Positions 50,869 through 58,894 are shown, counted from the stretch's first letter. The stretch is DNA of 64,000 nt from Solibacillus merdavium (GCF_014836935.1 NZ_JACSPW010000008.1:1-64000); one strand, 5' to 3'. Notes: generated from the letters alone by a model not told the origin. Translations and numbers: made by a program.

Positions 50869-50891
50869 TTTTGTGTTAAAAATAAAAAGCC

Positions 50892-51152
50892 TTATCGACT
50901 TTTTACTAACAGATCTACTGCCTGTTTAACGATTGCATTTTTATCTACTGTTTCTGCATCTTCCTGTGAAAGACACTCCACTAAATTATCTGTTACAATA
51001 ACACCAATAGTACGGTCAACAGCAGAACGAACAGCACTTAGCTGAGTAATGACGTCTTTACAATCTTTCTCTTCTTCCATCATCCGCAAAATGCCTCGAA
51101 GCTGACCTTCCATCTTTTTCATACGTGCCAGCACCTTTGGATCGTATTGCAT
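50892..51152 (-). CDS. cstR: CsoR-family persulfide-sensing repressor, CstR type
   Basis: The protein is 86 residues, all-helical. The family marks are KVLARMKKMEGQLRGILRMMEE and ITQLSAVRSAVDRTIGVIV. The two sensor cysteines are at C31 and C60. Copper-binding CsoR proteins have a histidine at the position equivalent to residue 56 (HxxxC); here it is Asn, so metal binding is unlikely and the persulfide-sensing CstR type fits. It leads the sulfur cluster and has an operator in its own promoter at 51200-51215. Confidence 0.88.
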   Translation of the reverse strand: MQYDPKVLARMKKMEGQLRGILRMMEEEKDCKDVITQLSAVRSAVDRTIGVIVTDNLVECLSQEDAETVDKNAIVKQAVDLLVKSR

Positions 51153-51199
51153 ACGCTCACCTCTTTTTGAAATGTTTTTATTAGCTTGACCTCATATTA

Positions 51200-51216
51200 C
51201 TACCCCTCTGGGTATA
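51200..51216. promoter_or_regulatory. CstR-type operator, autoregulatory site
   Basis: CTACCCCTCTGGGTATA is the most symmetrical of four similar sites and lies about 50 bp before the repressor start codon. Confidence 0.7.
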
Positions 51217-51354
51217 TGTCAACCGTTTTATATTTTTTTAATTTGCAGTCGAGTTTAAATCCATTTTACATGTTGTTACCCTGTTCTTTCTATAAATCCA
51301 CCAATAAGTTATAATTTTCATACATTTTATATTATTAGATAAACGAGGTGGATG

Positions 51355-51825
51355 ATGTTAACTTTATTTCAATATAATTGGCAAGTACGCGATGACTGGT
51401 TTCAGTGGTGTGAATCCATTCCGGAAGAAGAATTCTATAAAGAGCGTACAGGCGGTATGAAAAGTATTCGGGAAACATTAATACATATTATCGATTGTGA
51501 GCTACTCTGGTTAAATTCAATGCTGGAATCAAAAATTGTATTTGAAGCACGAAATGAAATTACCGATTTGAATGCGGTTAAAGCTTACTCGATATTTGTG
51601 AAAGCACATACTAAAAAATTCATTGAACACTTACCTTCAGATTATGAAAAATGCATCGTTAAAGTAACACGGCGTGACGGAACAATTCTGCACTTTACAC
51701 AAAAAAAGATACTAGCACATATCATCACACATGAAATTCACCATATCGGGCAATTATCCATCTGGGCAAGGGAACTGGCGCTTAAACCGATTTCTTCTGA
51801 TTTGATTGTAAGAAATTATGAGTAG
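51355..51825 (+). CDS. DinB-family protein
   Basis: The protein is 156 residues from the ATG at 51355 (GAGGTGG upstream; an ATG one codon earlier is the alternative). The four-helix bundle has the expected histidines: IRETLIHIIDCELLWL in helix 2 and ILAHIITHEIHHIGQLSIWAREL in helix 4. That pattern is typical of metal-binding DinB/YfiT proteins, some of which are thiol-dependent transferases. It is divergent from the cstR gene. Confidence 0.82.
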   Translation: MLTLFQYNWQVRDDWFQWCESIPEEEFYKERTGGMKSIRETLIHIIDCELLWLNSMLESKIVFEARNEITDLNAVKAYSIFVKAHTKKFIEHLPSDYEKCIVKVTRRDGTILHFTQKKILAHIITHEIHHIGQLSIWARELALKPISSDLIVRNYE

Positions 51826-51936
51826 TTTTTGTCAATAAGCAAAGCTGCAGCAGCTACAATATGCGCCATACCAATAAAGATTCAACTCTAATATAAGTAT
51901 TAAAAATTTGAATTCAAGGATGGGGGTGACAGTTAA

Positions 51937-52125
51937 ATGGGCGCAATCTTTTTCTTGTTTCTACTTTATATCGTTATATTTCTTGCAGTAAAACATGGAA
52001 TCAATTATTCGTATATTGGTCAATTAATCAAAAATAAGTATCCCGATGATATAGAAGCCAAAAACACAGAAGTAAGTGATGAGGAAATCGAACGTGAATT
52101 GCAGAAGCAATCGGATAAAAATTAA
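51937..52125 (+). CDS. Small membrane protein with acidic tail
   Basis: The protein is 62 residues. One hydrophobic helix (about 3-24) is followed by a soluble tail with IKNKYPDDIEAKN and a charged helix DEEIERELQKQSDKN. GGGGGTGACAGTTAA precedes the ATG. It is the first of three same-strand genes with short gaps (51937, 52180, 52455). I recognise no family. Confidence 0.5.
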   Translation: MGAIFFLFLLYIVIFLAVKHGINYSYIGQLIKNKYPDDIEAKNTEVSDEEIERELQKQSDKN

Positions 52126-52182
52126 ATTATGTAAAATCCTCACTCATTTCGAAAAAACAAAAAAATACGGAGGAATAATTTG

Positions 52183-52449
52183 ATGACTAACAGCACATCC
52201 AGCGGAGCAACTGCTCTAAATATAGGAGATGTATTGGCAACAATCATTATGTTGGGATTTATGGCAATTCCGATTATATTAGTGGTTTTCTTTTATAAAA
52301 CGTATAAGAAAAACATGACTCGAGCAGAAGAACGATTCAGCGATGAAAAACAAGAAATACTTAATTTACAAAAACAAATAGATGAATTGAATGAACGTGT
52401 AGGTAAAATTGAACATGGCGATACGATTGATACTAACCAAAGGAGATAA
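52183..52449 (+). CDS. Small membrane protein with coiled-coil tail
   Basis: The protein is 88 residues from ATG 52183 (or 89 from the TTG before it), after CGGAGGAATAATTT. A helix spans about 18-38 (IIMLGFMAIPIILVVFFYKTY). A basic/acidic coiled coil follows: EERFSDEKQEILNLQKQIDELNERVGKIEHG. The plan matches the small ATT-start protein at 4646. It ends 5 bp before the nucleotidyltransferase gene, so the two are translationally linked. Confidence 0.55.
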   Translation: MTNSTSSGATALNIGDVLATIIMLGFMAIPIILVVFFYKTYKKNMTRAEERFSDEKQEILNLQKQIDELNERVGKIEHGDTIDTNQRR

Positions 52450-52454
52450 CCTTT

Positions 52455-53009
52455 TTGACTTATGAATTAGAGCTAACTAAAATCATAAAATCAGACGATG
52501 TATTTATGTCAATTTTAAAATCCGTACAAGCTTTAAAATTAAACGATTGCTGGGTTGCAGCTGGCGTTATTCGAAACAAGGTTTGGGATTACTTACATAA
52601 CTTACAAACAGAAATAAACGATATTGATGTCATTTATTTTGATAAATCCGATTGTTCAACAGAGACGGAAAAGTTCTTAGAATCCAAGCTGCAACATATA
52701 ATGCCCGCTCAACCTTGGTCGGTAAAAAACCAAGCAAGAATGCATATTAAAAATAAAGTCTCTCCTTATTTATCTTCATTTGATGGTGTAGCCCATTTTC
52801 CCGAAACACCTACATCAATTGCTGTCCGTCTAAATAATGAAAAGATAGAAATAATGGCTCCTTATGGATTGAGCGATTTATTTGAAGGTATAGTTAGACC
52901 TACGCCTCCATTTAACCAAAACGCCAATCTACATACTATTTATTTAAATCGAATACAAAACAAAAATTGGCGTTCGATTTGGCATTATTTAATTATCAAA
53001 TCAGAATAG
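52455..53009 (+). CDS. Nucleotidyltransferase family protein (DUF925-like)
   Basis: The protein is 184 residues from a TTG with AGGAGAT upstream. It has a Pol-beta-type nucleotidyltransferase core: WVAAGVIRNKVWDYLHN supplies the glycine strand and NDIDVIYFD (D56, D58) the metal-binding DxD-like pair. RMHIKNKVSPYLSSFDGVAHFPETPTSIAVRL is the conserved second half of this group. The acceptor is unknown. The gene ends a three-gene run. Confidence 0.8.
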   Translation: MTYELELTKIIKSDDVFMSILKSVQALKLNDCWVAAGVIRNKVWDYLHNLQTEINDIDVIYFDKSDCSTETEKFLESKLQHIMPAQPWSVKNQARMHIKNKVSPYLSSFDGVAHFPETPTSIAVRLNNEKIEIMAPYGLSDLFEGIVRPTPPFNQNANLHTIYLNRIQNKNWRSIWHYLIIKSE

Positions 53010-53219
53010 CGTTACCATAGTAAATGCTTCCCCTGACACACGCTCCAATCGCATACATTATATAAAATTTAGCTCATACATGTAGACTATCCACAAAGCA
53101 CAAATTGCTTTATAGGCGATTTGTGCGCACTTCTAACTTGCTTCATCTTATATATTTCCATAAATAACCACAAAATTGCACCATTCCCCCTTAAAATACA
53201 TGAATAAACAAGCACCGGA

Positions 53220-53248
53220 TTCATTATTTTTATTTCTTAACATACACT
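53220..53248 (+). promoter_or_regulatory. Sigma-E-like promoter of cotJABC
   Basis: CATACACT (53241-53248) is a perfect mother-cell sigma-E -10 element. TTCATTAT (53220-53227), 13 bp upstream, is a moderate -35. It lies 35 bp before cotJA, and cotJ is sigma-E-dependent in B. subtilis. Confidence 0.6.
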
Positions 53249-53282
53249 TAAATGATACACACTACCCTGAGAGGAGCGTTTT

Positions 53283-53507
53283 GTGTTTACACAATATAAA
53301 TACTGGCGACCGTATATTAGCCCGAACGACCCGTGCAAACCTATTGAAGTGAAAAGCTATTCCACTCCCCCACAACTCTATATCGGATTTCAACCTAGTG
53401 GATTACCCCAATTTCAAACAGCTAAAGAAGCTTTAATGCATGGTACCCTATGGCCTCAGCTATTTAGTCCATATCCTAATCCTGAAAAAAGGAATGAATC
53501 ATCGTGA
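53283..53507 (+). CDS. cotJA: Spore coat protein CotJA
   Basis: The protein is 74 residues from a GTG 6 bases after GAGGAG. It is rich in Pro, Tyr and Trp: PYISPNDPCKPIEVKSYSTPPQLYIGFQPSGLPQF, then ALMHGTLWPQLFSPYPNP, the CotJA hallmark. It assembles with CotJC into the inner part of the spore coat. It is the first gene of a three-gene operon and overlaps cotJB by four bases. Confidence 0.92.
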   Translation: MFTQYKYWRPYISPNDPCKPIEVKSYSTPPQLYIGFQPSGLPQFQTAKEALMHGTLWPQLFSPYPNPEKRNESS

Positions 53508-53767
53508 GCAAACAAATGCCCCCTGAATTTTATAGCCTTCTGGAGGAAATTCAGGCAATTGATTTTGTCATTGTTGAGTTAAACCTTTATTTGGACACCC
53601 ACCCTGATGATTTTGAAATTATTCAGCAATTTAATGACTTTACAGAACAAAGCATAAAGTTAAAGATTCAATTTGAGCAAAAATTTGGTCCTTTAATGAA
53701 TTTTGGCAGAAGTTACTCTAATTATCCTTTTAACTGGGTGGATACTCCATGGCCTTGGCAAGTTTAA
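53504..53767 (+). CDS. cotJB: Spore coat protein CotJB
   Basis: The protein is 87 residues from a GTG that overlaps the cotJA stop. The helix pair PPEFYSLLEEIQAIDFVIVELNLYLDTHPDDFEIIQQFN and the terminal FGRSYSNYPFNWVDTPWPWQV are characteristic. It is expressed in the mother cell and is part of the coat complex with CotJA and CotJC. Its molecular role is unknown. Confidence 0.92.
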   Translation: MSKQMPPEFYSLLEEIQAIDFVIVELNLYLDTHPDDFEIIQQFNDFTEQSIKLKIQFEQKFGPLMNFGRSYSNYPFNWVDTPWPWQV

Positions 53768-53794
53768 AAGCTACTTTATTTAGGAGGAAAATGT

Positions 53795-54364
53795 GTGTGG
53801 TATTATGAAAAGAAATTGCAATACCCGGTGAAGGTTAGTACGTGTAATCCTACGCTTGCGAAGTATTTAATTGAACAATATGGGGGAGCTGATGGAGAAT
53901 TAGCTGCCGCACTCCGGTATATGAATCAACGCTATACACTTCCAGATAAAGTAGTCGGACTTTTGACAGACATCGCTACAGAAGAATTTTCTCACCTTGA
54001 GATGATTGCAACGATGATTTACAAGCTCACGAAAGATGCCACTCCTGAACAAATGAAAGAAGCAGGTCTTGCCGATCATTACGTCAATCATGACAAAGCC
54101 TTATTCTATCAAAATGCTGCCGGAGTACCTTTTACCGCTTCCTATATCCAGGCAAAAGGAGACCCAATTGCCGATTTATACGAAGACATTGCAGCAGAAG
54201 AAAAAGCCCGCGCTACCTACCAGTGGATCATTGATATGTCGGATGACCGTGATTTAAATGATAGTTTAATTTTTTTGAGAGAACGCGAAATTGTTCATTC
54301 GCTGCGATTTAGAGAGGCTGTAGAAATTCTAAAAGATGATCGTGATACGAAGAAGATTTTTTAA
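53795..54364 (+). CDS. cotJC: Spore coat manganese catalase CotJC
   Basis: The protein is 189 residues, a ferritin-like di-manganese catalase. Metal-ligand segments are GADGELAAALRYMNQRYTLP and DIATEEFSHLEMIATMIYKL in the first pair of helices, then LYEDIAAEEKARATYQWI and REREIVHSLRFREAVEIL in the second. It would remove hydrogen peroxide at the spore coat. AGGAGG lies before the GTG/TGG start region (reading MWYYEKKLQYPVKV). It is the last gene of the operon and is followed by a terminator. Confidence 0.93.
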   Translation: MWYYEKKLQYPVKVSTCNPTLAKYLIEQYGGADGELAAALRYMNQRYTLPDKVVGLLTDIATEEFSHLEMIATMIYKLTKDATPEQMKEAGLADHYVNHDKALFYQNAAGVPFTASYIQAKGDPIADLYEDIAAEEKARATYQWIIDMSDDRDLNDSLIFLREREIVHSLRFREAVEILKDDRDTKKIF

Positions 54365-54410
54365 CTTCCTTATGCACCCAGTTTTGAAGTAACGAAATCC
54401 ACTCCATGTA

Positions 54411-54446
54411 GTAACCCATCTAAGCCCAAAGATGGGTTATTTTTTA
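54411..54446 (+). terminator. Terminator of cotJABC
   Basis: AACCCATCT (54413-54421) pairs perfectly with AGATGGGTT (54430-54438), then ATTTTTTAT. Confidence 0.85.
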
Positions 54447-54502
54447 TATAAAATCATATTTAATGTATAATACTCCCATATCATAAATTAAGAGGTGAAG
54501 TC

Positions 54503-55471
54503 ATGTCCTGGAAGTTGCAAGTCGCAGAAATGAAGAAAACTTATATAACAGACCAGGAAGCCTGGAATGCACTTCACCATTTCTTTTATCACGGGAAAAC
54601 GACAACTACATATAAATATGGGTTTTTTAAAGCTCTGCTAGAAGGGTGTATTACTGCCAATGAACAAGGTGAAATCTCCTATGATGCGATTTTTTATTCG
54701 TTTACTAAAATTTATTGGAACCTTGTCATTGATCATGGGCTCTGGCAATCCAATACCCGCGCTCAGCCATCCAGTGTTCAAAAAGAAATAGAGAAATTTG
54801 CGCATCAAAATTCTATACCGGCCAATTGGAATTTTGAAAAGCTGACGGACACCCAAAAAATTGAGCTCGTTCAAAAAGTTAAGCAAGTAGGGAAAAAATA
54901 TGTCATTGGTGCGCTCTACGGGGATTTTAATGGAGAAATCTATACGTTTGACTTAAAACGGGAATATTTACAGTTTCACCCGAAATATTTATTATTCCTC
55001 CAGACGTATAAACGCATTTTGACGAATGTGACAAATTATCAATTGGCTCTATTCCTCGAAAAATTTAACGAAGTCGAAAAAGTGCAGAGTTTATTGACGA
55101 AAGTTGAATTCATTACAGAACGCCAGTCATTAAAGGCTTTTGAACGTTTATTGCAGCAAGCAGGTGTGTCGTCATGCTTTTATTGTAATAAAACCTTGCA
55201 CTCGAAAACACATGTCGATCACTTTATTCCTTGGAGCTATTTCCAAAATGATTTACTCTGGAACTTTGTTCTCGCTTGCCCCACTTGTAATACACGAAAA
55301 AGCGATAAATTGGCAGCTCCCCAATTTCTTAATAGCTTAATTGAAAGAAACGAGGAATTACTTAGTCAAGAAATTTTAAAAGACAACCTGAATCATTACA
55401 ATGCAGCTAAGCTTGAACAGCTGTATATGTTTGCCGGGAATAATGGGGTTGTAGGCGGATGGATGCCTTAA
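54503..55471 (+). CDS. HNH endonuclease-domain protein
   Basis: The protein is 322 residues. Residues 1-215 form an uncharacterised helical domain (GKTTTTYKYGFFKALLEG, AIFYSFTKIYWNLVIDHGL). Residues 221-290 are a zinc-bound HNH nuclease: C225-x2-C228, DH at 239-240 in THVDHFIPWSYF, N254, and C259-x2-C262 in ACPTCNTRKSDKL. That C4-HNH form occurs in homing enzymes, restriction enzymes and anti-phage nucleases. There is no methylase or other partner nearby. It could be a solitary defence nuclease. Confidence 0.82.
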   Translation: MSWKLQVAEMKKTYITDQEAWNALHHFFYHGKTTTTYKYGFFKALLEGCITANEQGEISYDAIFYSFTKIYWNLVIDHGLWQSNTRAQPSSVQKEIEKFAHQNSIPANWNFEKLTDTQKIELVQKVKQVGKKYVIGALYGDFNGEIYTFDLKREYLQFHPKYLLFLQTYKRILTNVTNYQLALFLEKFNEVEKVQSLLTKVEFITERQSLKAFERLLQQAGVSSCFYCNKTLHSKTHVDHFIPWSYFQNDLLWNFVLACPTCNTRKSDKLAAPQFLNSLIERNEELLSQEILKDNLNHYNAAKLEQLYMFAGNNGVVGGWMP

Positions 55472-55476
55472 TTGAA

Positions 55477-55511
55477 AATGCCGAAACGCTAATATACCGC
55501 GCTTCGGCACT
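55477..55511 (-). terminator. Bidirectional terminator
   Basis: TGCCGAAACGC (55479-55489) pairs with GCGCTTCGGCA (55498-55508). The minus strand continues TTTTCAATT. A related hairpin, with the same GCCGAAACGC arm, lies at 56611. Confidence 0.75.
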
Positions 55512-55563
55512 TCATTATATATTATGTAAGTAAAAGAGACGACGGTTTCCAAGCACTTATCCA

Positions 55564-55998
55564 TTACAAACTATTTAAATACTGTTTCACTAAGTATAAA
55601 TGATGTTCATGGAATAGGCGCTCCTCCAGTTCTTTAAAAGATACCCAGCGCATCGGTTCAATTTCAACAGGTTCAGCCACCTTTTCCAATAGTTCACAAG
55701 CATACAATATCCCGATATTATGCTGGGAGTCATTTGGATATTTTGTCGATACCCAATGTCTTTCGGCCTCCCCTATAAATTTTACAATTTCGACTTTATA
55801 GCCTGTTTCCTCTATACACTCTCTTAACAGTGCTTGCTCTGAAGTTTCACCCGCCTCAATACCTCCACCTGCCAAAAACAAATACCCATTCACTTCTTCC
55901 ACACACAAAAATTGCCCTTTTTCATTTTGAATAACAGCATAAGCTCCAGTTCTTTTACAATAATTTAAATCATCATTTCGTTTACCAAAAGTTTTCAT
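55564..55998 (-). CDS. NUDIX hydrolase
   Basis: The protein is 144 residues from the ATG at 55998 (GGGGGG close upstream); an in-frame ATG 21 bases earlier lacks a site. The Nudix box is G45-x5-E51-x7-RE(59-60)CIEETG. The preceding AYAVIQNEKGQFLCVEEVNGYLFLAGGG is typical of MutT-like enzymes that act on nucleoside diphosphate derivatives. Substrate unknown. It lies 21 bp after the acetyltransferase gene at 56020 and is probably cotranscribed. Confidence 0.85.
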   Translation of the reverse strand: MKTFGKRNDDLNYCKRTGAYAVIQNEKGQFLCVEEVNGYLFLAGGGIEAGETSEQALLRECIEETGYKVEIVKFIGEAERHWVSTKYPNDSQHNIGILYACELLEKVAEPVEIEPMRWVSFKELEERLFHEHHLYLVKQYLNSL

Positions 55999-56019
55999 TG
56001 TCCCCCCTACTTTCTGCAT

Positions 56020-56556
56020 CTATTTCACTATTGAAAACATATTCACATCGTAAGCTATATTATTTTGATATATATATTTTTTTAAAATACCCTCTTTTTC
56101 AAAACCATTACTCAGCAATAATTGATTCGATGCATGATTTTCGATGAAAACTACTGCTCCAATTCTTGTTAACCCTAATTCATTAAAACCGTAATCAACT
56201 ATTGCCATTAAAGCCTCTGAAGTATAGCCGAGTCTCCAGAAATCCGGATGAATTTCATACCCTATTTCAGCGCGTTTATGAGCTGGTGACCATAAGTTGA
56301 AACCGATCGTACCAATTAAACCTTTTTTGTTTTTTCTTTCAATTCCCCAACGAATGCCTCTTTTTTGTGTGAAATTTGAAGAAAAAGCATTAATTAAATT
56401 CTCAGCTTCCTCTAAGTTTGTAAAAGTATTCATCCCATAATGTTTTGTTACGCGGTCATCCGAAAAATAAGAATAAATAGCTTCTGCATCCTCCTGGAAA
56501 ATTTCCCTTAATACTAATCGGTCTGTTGATAACGTCGGAAACATTCTTTCACCCAC
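56020..56556 (-). CDS. GNAT N-acetyltransferase, RimJ/RimL-like
   Basis: The protein is 178 residues. Start STDRLVLREIFQEDAEAIYSYFSDD and core EIGYEIHPDFWRLGYTSEALMAIVDYGFNEL (acetyl-CoA loop) fit the RimJ/RimL group. RIGAVVFIENHASNQLLLSNGFEKEG completes it. A TTG/ATG ambiguity exists in the first four codons. It leads a two-gene unit with the NUDIX gene at 55564. Confidence 0.83.
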   Translation of the reverse strand: MGERMFPTLSTDRLVLREIFQEDAEAIYSYFSDDRVTKHYGMNTFTNLEEAENLINAFSSNFTQKRGIRWGIERKNKKGLIGTIGFNLWSPAHKRAEIGYEIHPDFWRLGYTSEALMAIVDYGFNELGLTRIGAVVFIENHASNQLLLSNGFEKEGILKKYIYQNNIAYDVNMFSIVK

Positions 56557-56608
56557 TTTTTTACAATTTCACTCATTATATAACATCTTTAATTCTTCTC
56601 ATAGAAAA

Positions 56609-56648
56609 AAACGCCGATACGCAGGTTTAACGCTGCGTTTCGGCATTT
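56609..56648 (-). terminator. Terminator of the metNIQ-type operon
   Basis: GCCGAAACGCAG pairs with CTGCGTATCGGC (minus strand) around CGTTAAAC, followed by GTTTTTTT. It lies about 15 bp past the metQ-like gene and shares an arm with the hairpin at 55479. Confidence 0.8.
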
Positions 56649-56660
56649 TAATATATTTAT

Positions 56661-57482
56661 CTATTCAAAAGCAGGTGTTGCCGTTTCATTGTAGTTTTCC
56701 TTTAGGAAATCGCGCACAACATCACTTGTCATTGCTTCGGCAAGCTTTTTGATTGCTTCGTCGTCCTGATTGTCCTCACGAGCTACTAATGTAATTGCGA
56801 AGTCATTTTCCACACCTTCTGTCAGCAGTGCATCACTTTTTGGCGTTAAGCCAAGTGGTGCCGCATAGGCAGGTGTCATGATAACTGCATCGGCATCATC
56901 ATACATCCGCGCCAGCATTAATAAATCAACTTCTTTAAACTGAAGATTTTTCGGATTGTCCTCTATGCTCCCTAACGTATAGTAAACATCTGTTTTTTCC
57001 TTTAATGTAATGACATCATGCTGGGCAAGCAGCATTAAAGAACGGTCGACATTCGAAATATCGTTGGCAATCGCCACTGTTGCACCATCCGGTAAGTCAT
57101 CGATTGAATCATGATTTTTTGCATAGACACCGTAATTCGCAAAGTAAATCGGCTGAATTGGCACTAAATTCGAGCCATTATTCCGATTGAATTCCTCCAT
57201 GTATGGGACGTGCTGAAAAAAGTTTGCGTCCACTTCCTTTGCAGCGAGTGCACTGTTTGGTTGTACATTATCACCTAAAACGACAATTTCCAAGTCGATG
57301 CCGTCTTTCGCTAATTGCGGCTCAACCAACTCTAGAATTTCCGTCATTGGTGCAATTAAAGATGCGACCTTTAATGTTGTTTCTTCATTTCCTGAATCTT
57401 TATTATCTTTTGCTTCCTCTTGCCCTGTGCAGCCAACTAATGCAAAGGCTGCTGCTAAACTTAATAACCATCTTTTTTTCAC
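56661..57482 (-). CDS. metQ: MetQ/NlpA-family substrate-binding lipoprotein
   Basis: The protein is 273 residues from a GTG 7 bases after AGGAG. The lipobox is ALVGC (C18). The mature protein has the NlpA fold: TLKVASLIAPMTEILELVEPQLAKDGIDLEIVVLGDNVQPNSALAAKEVDANFFQH, then YVKNHDSIDDLPDGATVAIANDISN-type segments. It binds D/L-methionine or a related sulfur or amino acid compound and delivers it to MetI/MetN. The third gene of its operon. Methionine specificity is inferred from family. Confidence 0.85.
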   Translation of the reverse strand: MKKRWLLSLAAAFALVGCTGQEEAKDNKDSGNEETTLKVASLIAPMTEILELVEPQLAKDGIDLEIVVLGDNVQPNSALAAKEVDANFFQHVPYMEEFNRNNGSNLVPIQPIYFANYGVYAKNHDSIDDLPDGATVAIANDISNVDRSLMLLAQHDVITLKEKTDVYYTLGSIEDNPKNLQFKEVDLLMLARMYDDADAVIMTPAYAAPLGLTPKSDALLTEGVENDFAITLVAREDNQDDEAIKKLAEAMTSDVVRDFLKENYNETATPAFE

Positions 57483-57492
57483 AATCATTCTC

Positions 57493-58155
57493 CTATCTTT
57501 TATCCAACCATCTTGCTACAGTCGTTCCAAGCAATTGAATGAGCTGTACCAAAATAATCATAATCAAAATCATGTAAAGCATTAAATCTGTTTTGAATTG
57601 CTGATAGCCGTAGCGAATGGCAAAGTCACCAATCCCACCACCACCAACAACTCCCATTATTGTGGAATACGAAATAAAACTAACAATCGATGTTGTTAAA
57701 CCAAGTACAAGCCCCGAGCGCGCCTCCACATAAAGAAAGCTAAAAATAATTCTTTTAACTGATGCCCCCATCGATACCGCAGCCTCGATTACCCCTTTTG
57801 GTACATCCAGTAATGACTGTTCGACAAGCCTTGCATAATGGGCAATGGCAATAATCGATAATGGGATAGTAGCTGCAACCGTACCAATCGCAGTCCCTAC
57901 AATTAGCCTTGTAAAAGGTATTAAAAATACGACGAGCAATAAAAATGGAAACGAGCGGATCGTATTTACGGCTAAGTTCAGTATATTGTAGACGATACGA
58001 TTTTCAAGTAACTTCCCTTTGCCGCAAAGGAATAAATATGTACCAATTGGCAGTCCGATAAGTACCGCCGCAATAATGGATACGCCTACCATGAAGAACG
58101 TTTCGCTTACCGCCCGCCATATCTCGGCTTCATATTGGATGAGTACATTAGGCAT
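57493..58155 (-). CDS. metI: MetI-family ABC transporter permease
   Basis: The protein is 220 residues, near the usual MetI length, from the ATG at 58155 (GGAG 6 bases upstream; an ATG four codons earlier lies at the ribosome site). Five helices are predicted, with the EAA-type loop ALLDVPKGVIEAAVSMGASVKRIIFSFLYVEARSGL, which contacts the ATPase. It has the N-terminal AEIWRAVSETFFMVGVSI. It overlaps metN by eight bases, so the two are translationally coupled. Confidence 0.86.
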   Translation of the reverse strand: MPNVLIQYEAEIWRAVSETFFMVGVSIIAAVLIGLPIGTYLFLCGKGKLLENRIVYNILNLAVNTIRSFPFLLLVVFLIPFTRLIVGTAIGTVAATIPLSIIAIAHYARLVEQSLLDVPKGVIEAAVSMGASVKRIIFSFLYVEARSGLVLGLTTSIVSFISYSTIMGVVGGGGIGDFAIRYGYQQFKTDLMLYMILIMIILVQLIQLLGTTVARWLDKR

Positions 58156-58894
58156 GTCCATCTCCACCTTTCACAAGCTGATTGACGAAGCTTTGGGGGT
58201 GATGGTCCGTTTCCTTTATGCCTGTTGGTACTAAATCCACGGTTTCATAAATTTGACCGGCATCCAAAACTGTTGCGCGATGGCAGATGCTTTTGACTAC
58301 TTCAAGCTCATGACTAACGAGCACAATCGTTACACCTAGCGTTTCATTTACTTTTTGCAGAACACGCAGAATTTCTGCTGATGTATTCGTATCGAGTGCA
58401 GAAGTCGGCTCATCACAAAGCAATACTGCCGGTTCATTCGCAAGCGCCCTTGCTATTGCGACACGCTGCTTTTGCCCGCCGCTCAGCTGTGCAGGATATT
58501 GCTGTGCAAACTGTTCCAGCCCGACAAACTTTAGGCATTCCAAAACACGCGCCTGACGTAATTGTTTTGGATAATTCGCTAACGAGAGTGCAATTTCAAC
58601 ATTAGCAAATACAGTCTTATTTGCTACTAAGTGAAAATGCTGAAAAATCATCCCTATCGATTTTCTCGCTTCCCGAAGCTGTGCACTATTTAACTCGGTC
58701 AGCTGTTGGCCATTGATAATAACAGCACCAAAATCAGGAACTTCCAGCAAGTTCATCAAACGTAGCAACGTCGATTTCCCAGCTCCACTCGCTCCAATAA
58801 GACCGTGAATTTCCCCGTTTTCAATCGTTAAGGTCACATTTTGAACAGCCTCAAACGTACCAAATTTTTTTGTGATTTGCTGTAATTGAATCAC
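58148..58894 (-). CDS. metN: ABC transporter ATP-binding protein, MetN-type without NIL domain
   Basis: The protein is 248 residues. Walker A is GASGAGKST (34-42), the signature LSGGQKQRVAIARA is at about 138-151, Walker B is VLLCDEPTSALD, and the H-loop is VSHE. The N-terminal two thirds match MetN closely. Standard MetN continues for about 90 more residues as a NIL (ACT-like) regulatory domain that binds methionine and inhibits transport; here that domain is absent. No S-box riboswitch is visible upstream. The substrate may therefore not be methionine. Confidence 0.82.
   Translation of the reverse strand: MIQLQQITKKFGTFEAVQNVTLTIENGEIHGLIGASGAGKSTLLRLMNLLEVPDFGAVIINGQQLTELNSAQLREARKSIGMIFQHFHLVANKTVFANVEIALSLANYPKQLRQARVLECLKFVGLEQFAQQYPAQLSGGQKQRVAIARALANEPAVLLCDEPTSALDTNTSAEILRVLQKVNETLGVTIVLVSHELEVVKSICHRATVLDAGQIYETVDLVPTGIKETDHHPQSFVNQLVKGGDGHA

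Noticed and set aside
54503-55471. Group I intron or intein-borne homing endonuclease
   Set aside because: The gene has its own promoter-side spacing and ribosome site, and no split host gene lies around it.
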